Origin: Buddleja alternifolia
Taxonomy: Eukaryota; Streptophyta; Magnoliopsida; Lamiales; Scrophulariaceae
Reading direction: 5' to 3'
DNA length: 64,000 nucleotides
Assembly: GCA_019426215.1 (NCBI GenBank)
Contig: CM033394.1
Span: 24,510,195 to 24,574,194 of the forward strand
Shown here: positions 22,005 through 33,005 of the stretch, one piece after another
Numbering within the stretch: position 1 is the stretch's first letter
Layout: the number at the start of each line of letters is the position of its first letter
Notes under the pieces: generated by a model
What the model was told of the DNA's origin: nothing
What the model saw: only the letters and a program-made list of their open reading frames with translations
The model's database searches: none
Position numbers and translations under genes: made by a program

Positions 22005-23868
22005 AGGAGTTCGATGGTTACTCTCTTTGATGGCTTTATAAAGTTCATATGAGGAGTTTTCAAAACTTTCATTGGATTAGGCTTCTTGGCCGTTGGTGAG
22101 TATGCCTTTTTTAAAAACAATGGATGTAGTTCGTCAATACAACGCCTTTGTCGCCGTCTACGAGTCACAAGGATCCATTCGCCATCTTCTTCAAACTTAT
22201 CAATAGAATTTTCCTCGTTCATGGTTCCTTCATCAGCAAGAAGGACTTTGACCATCGCTGGCTCTAGACTCCCAAATTGAAGTGCTGGTGGTGCCTTCGC
22301 AGATGATGATAAGGAAGGAACCTTGTGTAGTGAATCACTTGTAACGACATCAATGCTAGCATGATTTGCCTCTGCAACATCTTCACTGTCAAGGATTATT
22401 TTTCCATCTCTTGCCAGTGCCATAATTTTGTCTTTGACCACAAAGCACTTTTCTATGGGGTGACTCACAACTCGGTGATATTTACAGTACTTGGGGTCGT
22501 TCACCTTTCCAACTTCCTCTGGGTGCTTCGACTCCGGAAGTTCAATCAACTTTCCAGCCAATAGTTCATCGAAGATGTGAGAAACATCAGAGTCAGGGAA
22601 AGGATACTCCTTCTCTTGCATCTCCTTCAAGGAAAGTCGGCGTCTCTCATATGTAGCACGTTGATTTTCAGCTTTCTCATTGTGCTTCTTGTCATTTGCA
22701 GAAATTTTGACAGGAGTTGCCTTGACAACTATAGACTTCTTGGTGGAGGGTTTAACGTATTTGTCAACATTCTTGAAGTCTTTCTTTTCCTTCCGTTGAT
22801 CTTGTAATGGGAAATTTGCTCCATGATTGGCAATGCTTAGTTCCATGTCATGACCACGTGTGGCCAATTCCTCAAAGTTGCGAGGCTTGATCCCTTGGAG
22901 TATGTAGAGAAGTCCCCAGTGCATCCCTTGGATACACATTTCCACTGCGGATATCTCTGAGAGTTATCTTTGCAGTTCAGACTTAGCGCACGCCACCTGT
23001 TGATCCTTCCATTGTTTAGCATTTATGAGTTCAATCGTGCTCACAGTCCGGCAAGTACTATAGAAACTATTCAGAAATTCCCTCTCCATTTGGTCCCAAC
23101 TATCTATGGATTCGGGCTCCAAATCAACGTACCAGTCAAAAGCGTTTCCTTTTAGAGATCGTACAAATTGCTTCACGAGTAGATCTCCATCAGTCCCCGC
23201 ATTATTGCATGTCTCTATAAAGTGCGCGATATGTTGTTTCGGGTTTCGTTTACTATCAAATTGTTGCAGTTTCGGTGGTTGGTATCCGATCGGCATCCTT
23301 AGAGCATCAATGCGTTTCGTATACAGCTTCGAGTACACGAGCGAATTGTGGGAGGATACACCATATTGAGCCCTAATGGTGTTAGAAATTATATCTTGCA
23401 GTTGTTGAACAGACAATGAGCCAATAGTGGTGTTGGAGTTGTTGAACTTCTCCGCAGATTCATGTTGATGAGGCAGTTCATTGACCGGCGTCTCCTTGGC
23501 ATTTTGACTTGGAGGAGATGCACGATTATGACTAGGTTCTCCTACATTGGAGTTTTCTAGTTTGTTCATCAGTTGGGCAATTTGGAGATTTTTGTCTTCC
23601 AAAGCTTTCTGCATATTAGCATTGCTTGAGCCATCTGAGCCATTTGAGTCGCTTGTTCATCCACCGAGGTAGCTCCAGTCATCATTGCGGGAAGCTCAGC
23701 AAATGAAGAAAATTTGGAATTGATTTCCCTTGGAGATATTGGGCATGAACCGTCAGAATGATTCTTGTCACCGATCTTGCCTCCAGTGGAAGATTGGTCA
23801 GCGGGAGCATCGACAATGTTAGCATCATTTTTCTTGGTCAAAGCAACTTGATTCTTCTTTGGAGCCAT
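22001..23868 (-). pseudogene. Gag of Tat-type gypsy element A
   Basis: The best start is the Met at 23868 (MAPKKNQVALTKK), about 60 bp after the primer site. The capsid part reads GYQPPKLQQFDSKRNPKQHI, FVRSLKGNAFDWYVDLEP, WDQMEREFLNSFY, typical of Tat gag. A Cys/His cluster follows (CKYHRVVSHPIEKC). Three frames (23868-23569, 23614-22964, 22945-22001) show at least two frameshifts, at about 23600 and 22955. Gag packages element RNA in the cytoplasmic particle. Confidence 0.88.
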
Positions 23869-23927
23869 AGAGTTGCAAATGTAGAGTTTGAAATTTATTG
23901 TCGGAGGAAGAGATGAGGGGTCAATTC

Positions 23928-23946
23928 GGTCCCACTGGGCGTGCCA
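23928..23946 (-). other. Primer-binding site of Tat element A
   Basis: On the minus strand TGGCACGCCCAGTGGGACC follows the LTR end by a few bases. Tat-lineage elements typically have a TGGCxCGCC-type site rather than the initiator tRNA-Met site. I cannot name the tRNA with certainty. Confidence 0.6.
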
Positions 23947-23950
23947 AATT

Positions 23951-24777
23951 TGTTCATACAAATTTTCAAGTCTGCAATTTTATAAAACAAGAAAAGATAA
24001 TATGGACAAATAAATAAATAAATTCAAAGCAAATTACAATTTTATTGGAATAATTCTCCTATCGAAGACTAATCCCCTGATTCTTCACTCCCAACACGAT
24101 TCAAGGGCTTGAAAACTTATTCTTGAATCAAACGATGTAAATGATTTGGGAAAGTTGAAAGCTTAAAGGCCAGCTCGTCGCTTAAATCTTCCTTCAACTT
24201 GATTTGGACTTTTATAACGTTTATTCGAGGGTTTAACACTTTAATCTCGGATTAAATGATATAATTTGATGAATTTCGCCAAGAACACTTTGAAGTTTGT
24301 CTTGAACGCCTTTAATAGATGTAGGATGGAGAAGCCACGAATTTTTTAAACACCTTTGATAATTATCTCTTTAATATTATTTATTAAGAGATAAAAATCA
24401 ATTGCTTTTGAGCCATTTGATTGGCTAATATTTGATGAGGATAAATTTAATAGATATTATCTCTTTAATATCTATATTAATTTAAAGAGATAAATATCAA
24501 TTACTTTGGAGTCATTTGATTTGTCCACTTATCCACTTGGCGCAGTGTGATTGGTCATTGACTTTTCAACTGCAAGACATAATTTGATTGGCTGGAACAC
24601 CTCGATTTGACACGTTGCGCGATTTGATTTGCTAATAAAATATACATTAAATTATCAATTAAAATTAACAATTTATTTATGGAATTAAATTGGTAAAAAT
24701 CCATAAAATAAAATAATAATTAATGTCAAATTTCACACATATCGTATTCCAATTGGACGAAAATTAATTCGGCTACA
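23951..24777 (-). repeat. LTR shared by the two Tat copies
   Basis: On the plus strand it runs from TGTTCATAC to GGCTACA (827 bp, TG..CA). On the minus strand it is preceded by a polypurine tract and followed by a primer-binding site. It therefore serves as the 3' LTR of the copy to its right and the 5' LTR of gag-pol to its left. It is AT-rich with no ORF. Confidence 0.8.
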
Positions 24778-24781
24778 AATG

Positions 24782-24790
24782 CCCCCACTT
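24782..24790 (-). other. Polypurine tract of right Tat copy
   Basis: AGTGGGGGC on the minus strand lies four bases upstream of the LTR start TGTAGCC, the standard position for priming plus-strand DNA synthesis. Confidence 0.75.
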
Positions 24791-25839
24791 CAAGGCTCCG
24801 CAAAGAACGTGCTGAGCAGCCAGGAGAGAGGCGGTGCTTGAAGTACTTGATTCTTCTCATTTAACACATTTATTTATTTAATGAGAAAGAACGAGTGATC
24901 TTGTACTTGAGCTTTAAGAGATAAATTTGGGCTCTTGAAACTTGAAGAGGAAAGAAATGAGAACAAAGCCCCTAATTTCCTTGTCTTGGACGACTGGTAT
25001 TGGCAACAAACTTAATTGCAATCCAAATTTCGAACATCATTATCAACCTCGGCCAACAATAAAAATTTCGGGGCCCATTTGTAAAGTTGACTCTTTGACC
25101 CAAAAATCCTTTCAATTGAAGTCCACCAAGCAATGATGAAATAAGTTAAAAGTTTAACTTGAAATTAGATCATATATTATTATATGCAATTTCCCAAATC
25201 ATGGGCCCCACACCACTTTTGGTCTAGCTAGCACAACATCATGTGATTATTTCCAAGTTGTCTTCTTCAATTCAACTTCGCTGGTTTGAAAGAGAAAGAG
25301 ACCTGCTTTGTTACCTTCTTTCTTCAATACAACTCATAATCGTAGCAGCCACAAAATTCCTTTTCAAATCAAATCCCTGATATCGAAAGCAGACCCAAGA
25401 AGACATTTGAAACTCTCAAACTGCGAGTTTGTCGAATCGGATATTCTCACTGTTCATATAAAAATAAAAAGCTAAATATTGATCAACTTCCTTAAACTTA
25501 TTTCCTATTGGCCATAATTAACTGAAAATTGCATCAGAGAAAAAAAATAAAAAAAAATCTTTAATTGAAAATAAGAAGAATCCTGCTCCTTCAATCCCAC
25601 TTCAACGTCAATGCCATCCATGTTTATCAATAGATCCAATCCTGATTCCTAATAGATATGACTGACTTAGATATTGAGTTGGATTAAAACATATCAACCT
25701 CTGAATTAACGTTTATATAAGGGAGACCTAATCCAGAATCTCTCTTCACATCTCAATCAGCAAACCACCGAGCGGGTGAGTTTTGAGTTCCAACTTCATA
25801 AATTCAGAGTTCTTCTAAAAATTTTATTTCTTCTTCCCC
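24791..25839. other. 3' noncoding region of Tat element
   Basis: This lies between the polypurine tract and the antisense PMD gene. It is AT-rich with no protein-like frame. It may contain the promoter and 5' UTR of the PMD gene: a TATA-like TTTATATAAGGG occurs at about 25710-25722, some 130-160 bp upstream of the PMD coding start. Confidence 0.45.
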
Positions 25840-26842
25840 GTGTTTCGGTCCAATTCTGACACAATCATGGCTAGTGGTCGACAAGTTAGCTTGACAGTCC
25901 CTGTTTTGGCAAGCATTTACAAAGGCTTGAATGAAGTTTCAACTTCTGTGAGACCAACTAAAGCGAATACTTCATTCCGTATCCATTTCGTATATGCTTG
26001 GTTGGCTTACTACTTCAAGACTCACTATCCCGTCGGGCGCGAATTGCGTGGTCCTAAAATGGTGAAATTCTCTGGCGAAGGGGGTGCAAGATACTTCGAT
26101 CCGATAGACGCCCGACGACGCATCCATAAGGGGGACACTGCTTCTTGGACTTGCTTAATGATCACGACGAGCAAAGATCTCATGTTTATTGATGATGGTG
26201 AATCCGGAGAGTCTAAGGCGAATCTTTTCATATCCATTCGCTCGCACTATCTTTCTTTGAGACAAGGTGGAAAGTCCATCGTTGAGCCTTATAGTCCACA
26301 TAGATTTGCACGTCAATTTGGGTATTATCAGGAAGCACCCGGCGTCATCAAATATGATGTTCGAACAGTCACATCCGATGAGGCTCTTCGTTATTGGTGC
26401 TTGTGTACTTTTACCAAGTCCCTTTCTAAGGCGATGCTTCTTTCTATTCCCCTAAATGCTTAGAAGCTCTTTTTCAAAGGATTATAAAGAATGGTGGGCA
26501 AAGACTCATGGCACATATCTTGAAGAGAACATATATTTCTTGAGTGGTTCAAAGCAAGCCCCTCTTAAAGGAAAGAAACACATTGAAGAGGATTGCATGC
26601 TTGAAGACATTAGTCCTGATCCTCCCCATCCTCGTCTTCCATCGCTTATCATCAAATGCAGTGAACCAGCTACTGAAGCTCTTGAGGGGAGCATGAAGAG
26701 AAATGTTTCATGTGAGTTGGAGGAGAGTCGTAGTAGTAATGCAGACCGTCATTGGAAGAGGCAAAAGAAAGATCCAAATCCACCGCGACATACTGATGCC
26801 GATGTTTTGAGCAATCCATTGTTATTGGATTTTTCCAAACAG

Positions 26843-26930
26843 GCCTTCCTCCCTTTTATTTACTTGCTTTATTACTCTTCTATTTGAAATTCTTCCTGAA
26901 TTTTCTCTAATGTAGCCTTTTTTATTTCAG
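26843..26930 (+). other. Retained intron in right PMD copy (now GC-AG)
   Basis: It lies between TCCAAACAG and TTACATAAAG, is 88 bp, starts GCCTTCC where the left copy has GTTTTCC, and ends TTTATTTCAG. Phase 0 joining restores the frame. The donor is GC instead of GT, a C-for-T change that may weaken splicing. Confidence 0.75.
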
Positions 26931-27440
26931 TTACATAAAGAAATTTTAGATGTTGATGCCGATGAGGAATCTCAAGATGAATCCAATTCACCAGACGTAG
27001 CTCCTATAGCATGCAAGAACAGTCGAGAAGAGACATCAAAACCCTCTAGTGTTGAACAGAGGCCTCCTTCTCCTGAGGCTTCAGTATTCGTGGGGATAAA
27101 ATATGTACTTGTGCAACAACGCATTCACGTTCAGAGCTTATGGCGTATCATCCGGGCCAAGATCACAAAAGCAAAAGTCGATGACATTTCATCTTTGAAG
27201 GACGAAGTTCAAGTTGTTTATGACTCAATGAAGGTCTTCAAAGGCATAGATGTTTCTCATATTGACGGGCTATTGCAATCATTGTTTTATAAAGCAACCG
27301 CCTATGATGCCGCGAGATCCTCATCTTCAGAAAGGCTATCTAAGGAACTTCTTGAGCAACAACTCAGCGAGGCCAAGGACCGTCTAGGTGAAGCCGAAAC
27401 TAGAGCAAGTAAAGAGGTTGAGCACATCAACTTTACTAAG

Positions 27441-28174
27441 TAGGGGTGTACATAAACCCGCTCGAACCGCTCAACCCGAGCCGATCCGCCCGAAAACCGT
27501 CGGTTTAGAATTATTAAATAATAGTGGCGGGTTGAAAATATTGCAACCCCCCACTTTCGGATCGGGTGGTGGATTTAATAATTGTAACCCGCCTCACCCG
27601 CAACCCGACCGCTAACCATTTATGTTACAAGTATAAGTACATATAGTTAAAGATTTATACTCTCTAATAAGAGTGGTTTATTCATATTCATGTAACATAC
27701 TTTACTTTTTATTTGAGCAAACAAATTAACTCGTTTGAACACTTGTTTTATTTGATTTGAACGAAAAATTTATATGTATATGTATATTTTGATGATAAAT
27801 TTATAAAAAACATTAATTTTATTAATATTTTAGAGTTTTTCACTCATTAGAAATCATGATAATATGAATTTTATTTAATAACACCACTTATTTGTGTATT
27901 TCTCACCAACTCAATTTTTTTTAGTTAAATGTACAACAAGTATAATATTTAATTTCTTACTTACTAGTAATAACTAAAATTAAGTTGCAAAAATTATAAG
28001 TATAATTTGATAACCAGCCAACCCGCCCGCTAAAACATTAAATCCGACCGACCCGAACCGCTCGGTTTGAAAGATAATTATGCGTTTTCGGTTTGATATT
28101 TTGTCAACCCGCACATGTCGGGTCGGGTTAAATTTTTTTCTAAAACCGCCCGAACCCGACCGTGTACACCCCTA
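27441..28174. mobile_element. hAT-type MITE in the PMD coding region
   Basis: It has inverted ends TAGGGGTGTACA and TGTACACCCCTA, 734 bp, and no ORF. It is flanked by TTACTAAG (27433-27440) and CTACTAAG (28175-28182), an 8 bp target duplication with one mismatch, as expected for hAT. Near both ends are repeated CCCGxxCCG-type segments around an AT-rich core. It interrupts the coiled-coil frame (..NFTK / TKDEL..). Confidence 0.85.
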
Positions 28175-28601
28175 CTACTAAGGACGAGTTGGCGCGCGTT
28201 GAGAAAGAGCTTAAAGGTTTGAAGCGGCGCAAGAAGAAATTGTCTTCATCCTTAAAGAGTCAAGAAGAACTTCTTAAGAGTGCCGAGGTTGATATTCACG
28301 GTATTGAGGATGAGATTGTTGCTCTTGAGAAGACTGCCCCCTTGAGTGATGAAGCAGCGAAGATTTTGAGTACATTGATGACGCACCTGGCATCTGTCCA
28401 AGAAGAGTTGAAGAACATAGATATTCTTCCTTGAATTTTTTTTCTTTGTTTAGGAACTTGTCCTCTTTGTTTTTTTTTTTTTTAATTGCCCCTATGTCAT
28501 GAACATTTACTTTTGAAATTACGTTATAGAAGTATTTTATTTTCTATCTTGCAACCTTTCAAGTATATTTAAGTTCATTAACTTGTGCACTTTTTTTTTC
28601 A

Positions 28602-28745
28602 TAACTCCTTTTGAATGAATAACATCACTCTATATGGTAACTCCTTTTGAATGAATAACATCACTCTATATGGTAACTCCTTTAGAATGAATAACATCAC
28701 TCTATATGGTAACTCCTTTTGAATGAATAACATCACTCTATATGG
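28602..28745 (+). repeat. 36 bp minisatellite, 4 copies
   Basis: The unit beginning TAACTCCTTTTGAATGAATA starts at 28602, 28638, 28674 and 28710 with only one or two substitutions. It lies just past the PMD stop codon, within its 3' flank. Confidence 0.95.
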
Positions 28746-29185
28746 GAAACATGACTGTTTTATATTTTATAACTGAACTTAGAGGGAATCTAAGCTGCCT
28801 ACGTACCCTAATAAAAGGGATCAAGTCATAACGTAGTTCAAAAAAAGAATATTTTTTTTAGGGGGGTGTCGTACACAGTTTATACTCATGCGGGCCAGGA
28901 GTATCCATAGCTTAGCCACCCTGGACGAGGTGAAGTATTTCTACATTTTAGCCACATGAAATACTTTCAGTGGAGTAAGATAGCAATTTAACCACTTGCA
29001 CTACCATTGGTGGGTACCGTACGCAGTTTTAACTCATGCGGGTCAGGCGTAACATGCAGTTTAAGCTCGTGCGTCGTGGAGCTTACTCCTTGGATAATAC
29101 CGCTTCAAGAACTTGCCATTTATGGGGCCAATTCGCAGTCTATCTTTATCCACCAACTTGTAAGGTCCATTTGTATACACTTCTT
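28746..29185. other. Spacer between PMD 3' end and integrase
   Basis: No gene is visible. A GTACGCAGTTTAACTCATGC-like segment occurs twice, at about 28870-28900 (GTACACAGTTTATACTCATG) and 29016-29045, each followed by a GGGCCAGGAG/GGTCAGGCGT variant. A T-rich run and a T6 tract precede it. Confidence 0.5.
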
Positions 29186-30181
29186 TCACCACATGAGGAC
29201 CATCCCATTTGGACAAGAATTTGCCTCCCATTCGCTGATTGATGATCTATGTCTTCGTACCGCCAAAACTAAGTCTCCAACTTGAAATGACCGTGGGCGG
29301 ACCTTTTTGTTGAATGCCCTAGTCATGCGAGCTTGGTAAGACTCAAGAACTTGTTGTGCTTCAAGTCCTTTCTCGTCTAGCGCTTCAAGTTCTTCAAGTC
29401 TAAGACGAGCGTTGTCCTCAACAGTGAGCCCTTCCTGAATCGCAATACGTAATGAAGGTATTTGACTTTCAAGTGGGATAACAGCTTCAACTCCGTATAC
29501 CAACGAATATGGCGTAGCTTGAGTAGCAGTCCTACGTGTTGTTCGGTATGCCCAAAGAGCTTCGGCAACTTTCTCGTGCCAATCTCTTTTTGACTTTGAC
29601 ACCACCTTTTTCAAAAGATTACACAAGGTTTTGTTAAATGCCTCCGCCAAACCATTTGCAGCTGCGTTGTACGTTGAGGAGTTATGTTGCTTAAACCCGA
29701 ATTGCACACATAACTTGTCCATCAGCTTGTTGTAGAAAGGTTTTCCATTATCAGTGATAATATACCTTGGCACTCCATTTCTAAAAATGAGATTTGACTT
29801 GATGAAGTCGACAACAGTTTCCTTCTTCACTTCTTTCAGAGGAACCGCCTCAGCCCATTTAGAAAAGTAATCAGTAGTTGCTAGTATGTATGAATGGCCA
29901 GCTGACTCACTTAGGAGCGATAGGTCCAACATCATCGAGACCCCATGCATCAAAGGGCCATGAGGCAACTGTGGGGTGTAGAGGCTCCGGAGGCTGTTGT
30001 ATGAAATTAGCGTGTAATTGGCAAGCTTCACATCTCTTCGCATAATACAAGCAGTCTTTAACCATAGTAGTCCAGTAGTATCCCATTCTTTTGATTTGAA
30101 AATGGAGTTTAGGTCCTGACTGGTGAGCACCACACACTCCAGAATGTGCTTCAGCCATGGCTTCAACTGTTTCTTCACCAT
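29186..30181 (-). pseudogene. Integrase of right Tat copy
   Basis: The zinc-binding N-terminus is in frame 30158-29907 (AHSGVCGAHQSGPKLHFQ, CLYYAKRCEACQLHANF). After a frameshift near 29910 the core reads HSYILATTDYFSKWAEAVPL, YIITDNGKPF and NGLAEAFNKTLCNLL, retaining the D, D and E residues. The C-terminal part (ARMTRAFNKKVRPRSFQVGD then LVLAVRRH) ends in shifted sequence. Length and motifs fit Tat integrase. The frameshift between the zinc domain and core and the damaged end make it inactive. Confidence 0.88.
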
Positions 30182-30253
30182 TTAAACAGCGTTGATATGT
30201 ACCTCAAAGGATCGACGATACAATGTGTCCTTGTATAAGATGAAACGAGTTGA

Positions 30254-30978
30254 TCACCGACGTATTTCTGTCTTATGTCGAAGATCAGTGGGAAGTTTTC
30301 CATGCTTCAAATAGTCAACTAGTGGTGTTCTCCAATCTTGGTCATCACTAGATGAAACTGAAATGGCATTTGAATCTTCATGATCAGGCTCAACAAGCGA
30401 AGGCACGATCCATCTATTGCACACAGGAACACTCGTAATTTCTCCTTCGGAAAGAGCTAAAGTAGTAGCTAGGTTAGCCGATGCATCAGCCACCCTATTA
30501 TCTTTTCTTGGAATATGACTTAAGACGATTGTTCGAATTTCTTCAACAAATTTGAGGCATATTGGAAATAAGGCACAAGATCGTCTTTCTTCACTTCATA
30601 TTCCTTCAAAAGTTGATTTATGACAAGTTTTGAATCACCATACGCTTCAACTTCAAGAATGTCCATTTCTAGCGCCAGTTGAAGTCCTATAATCAAAGAT
30701 TGGTATTCAGCGACGTTGTTGGAGCACAATTCACCTAACACAATTGAGTATGTCAAAACATGCTTTGCAGGCTAAACAAAAACTACTCCTGCCCCCTCTC
30801 CGTCTGATCGAGACGCTCCATCAAAGAACATCATCCATGCTGGTAAGACTTCAACAAACATGACATCTTCATCAGGAAGGTCATCAGAAAGCTCCCACTC
30901 TGGGGATAGGATGGTCAGATAAGAAATTTGCAAGAGCTTGCCCTTTGACAGCTTTTTGTGGTATATATGTAACCTCAT
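30254..30978 (-). pseudogene. RNase H and connection region of right Tat copy
   Basis: Three frames read on: MMFFDGASRSDGEGAGVVFV (first catalytic Asp), then after a stop MTYSIVLGELCSNNVAEYQS, AYGDSKLVINQLLKEY, then the ADASANLATTLAL connection leading to integrase. It is nearly identical to 18471-18830 of copy A but keeps the C-terminal part lost there. Confidence 0.85.
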
Positions 30979-31661
30979 ATTGATTAAATATGATGGACCA
31001 TTTAGCCAAACGTCCAGAAAGTACAGGTTTAGACATCACAAATCTAACTGGATCAGCTCGAGAGATGAGTCGTATGGGATAGGCTTCAAAGTAGTGTTTC
31101 AGCTTCTTAATTGCATAAAACAAAGCTAAGCAGATTTTCTCAACGGGGGAGTACTTCAATTCATTCTCAGTCAAGGATCTACTCAAGTAGTATAGAGCCA
31201 TTTCCTTGCCCCTTTCAATCTCTTGTGCCATCATAGCGCCAATTGATTGTTCTTGTGCTGCAATGCATAATACAAGCGGTTTCCCGGGCACTGGATCTCC
31301 TAGGACAGGTGGATTCATGAGGTGTTTCTTTATGCAGTCAAAAGCATTCTCACATCCTTTGTCCCATACAAAAGAGGTGTCTTTCTTCATAAGGTGACTG
31401 AACGGCTGACATCTTCCAGCAAGATTTGAGATAAACCTCCTTATGAACGCAAGATTTCCCTGAAGACTCCGCAACTCCTTGAGATTTCTTGGTGCAGGCA
31501 TCTTTTGAATCACATCTATTTTTGCAGGATCAACTTCAATCCCACGGTGGCGAACTATGAAGCCAAGAAATTTTCCAGATGTGACGCCAAAAGCACACTT
31601 TAGTGGATTCATCTTCAAATCATACTTCGTCAGTCGGTCAAATACTACTCGAAGATCTTCT
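30884..31661 (-). pseudogene. Reverse transcriptase C-terminus / RNase H start of right Tat copy
   Basis: Frame 31672-30884 begins inside RT (DLRVVFDRLTKYDLKMNPLK) just after the YxDD box and runs through FLGFIVRHRGIEVDPAKID, ELRSLQGNLAFIRRFISNLA, then FVWDKGCENAFDCIKK and ALYYLSRSLTENELKYSPVE. It is unbroken for over 250 codons. At 31661 the element stops abruptly against family B DNA, so gag, protease and the RT palm are absent. Confidence 0.88.
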
Positions 31662-33005
31662 CCACACCTCATCCCCTCCCCTTCATCTCATAGTTACACC
31701 TCAACCCCTTGATACCTTCTTTATGCCAACACCTCACCTCATTACACGAATCTAGCCTCCAAAACCCCATCATTTAAAGCTTAGAAGTCTGAAAAACCGA
31801 AATAAGAAACCTTTCAAAAGAGGTGTTCCTCGACTTTAACAAATCACGGAAATTGCGCAACGTTCGTATAACTCCAATTTGATGGCCAAATGATATCCAA
31901 ATTGAGTGTAACCAGTCTTCATATCTTCCTAAGAGGTATAGGAACACCATGGTGCTTTTATTTTCTACCCAGAAATTCGGAGTTGCTCACAAAGTGCATC
32001 TTACCGAGACGCTTTTGTATAGGGTCAAAATCTGCTACTAGGAGAATTTTTAGCTAGCTTTGGATTGGAATTTGATTCCTTCACCTATATCGGTGATAGG
32101 TAACAATTTCACACACCAATAGTGAGCTATTAATATGAGATATCTTTGATTTGTTGCCTTGGTAGTTAGATTCTTATATACAAGTTATGCGTTCCAGAAT
32201 TACAGTTTCTGCACATGCTTTTATGTCTATGTTTAATGTGATCAAATCATCGAGTTTCCTTATGCTAAATTTTATGAAGAGCTAATATCATGTATAGGGT
32301 CGTCTTGCAAAATTTGGGAACAATTTAAGCTGTTTTCAATTTTCTAAAATTGGTTGAATGAAATTGCCGGTGTTTTCGGCGGGTTTACGAATGTTTCTAT
32401 TTTAAAATGGTTTTACATACTTATATATTTTATTTAGCTCTAAAACTTTTACAGTAAATATATGTTGAGAGTGTTTTCTAAAAATTTGGGAATTTTTCAG
32501 AAATAGGGGATTTTATAAAAATATATGAATTCAAATTCAATTACCACCTTAACAGATTCAATTAATTCTAAAATATTTTTGGCATGTTAATAAAGGTGAT
32601 GTGTCTGCCTCTGTAAAATTTGAGAGTAAAATCAAACTTTCAGTATTTATGAGAATTTTTATAGTGAAATTGCGCTGGTAAGTAGCATGAGGCTTATTAA
32701 AACTAGAGCATCTACACACCTACAATAACATACTAGTTTTGGTTAAGTTATATGTACCTTAGTTAGAAAATATGATGGTATATTTGACTAGCAGGATATG
32801 TCTGTGATTCAAACGAGAGACGAGGCGATAAAGACGGGTTGTAATTGTGAGGCTTTCTCTTTTCCTTGAAACTCTTTAATTGCTTTACCTAATTGTTATT
32901 CCCTTGTTTCGTTGTGCAACTATCTTATCAATATCTTGATGATTGCTTATTGATGAATGTATGTTCTTAAGTGTCCCGCTCTGGTCAATATCTCGTGATT
33001 CTTGA
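31661..33005 (+). repeat. Family B LTR fragment (copy B3)
   Basis: This matches 52734-54100 of copy B4 in the same orientation, starting CTCCACACCTCAT and ending near CATCTATGGT. Both ends are abrupt: Tat reverse transcriptase on the left, gag of the next element on the right. It contains no gene. Confidence 0.8.

Larger units (their letters stand above)
25840..28434 (+). pseudogene. Captured plant-mobile-domain (PMD) gene, right copy, antisense to pol
   Basis: The first in-frame Met of conserved sequence is at 25867 (MASGRQVSLTVPVLASIYKG). The PMD continues with FVYAWLAYYFKTHYPVGREL, MFIDDGESGESKANLF and IRSHYLSLRQGGKSI. One frameshift at about 26440-26463 leads into KDYKEWWAKTHGTYLEENIY and an acidic/basic linker. 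After an 88 bp intron comes LHKEILDVDADEE, then DEVQVVYDSMKVFKGIDVSH and a coiled-coil C-terminus (ELARVEKELKGLKRRKKKL, end at 28434). A hAT-type MITE splits the coiled coil. It sits downstream of integrase on the opposite strand. The N-terminal WLCTFV part seen in the left copy is absent. Confidence 0.8.

Noticed and set aside
25840..26463. Annotating the PMD frame as an aminotransferase enzyme
   Set aside because: PMD proteins are often labelled aminotransferase-like in databases, but I see no pyridoxal-phosphate lysine motif, and the context is a retrotransposon.
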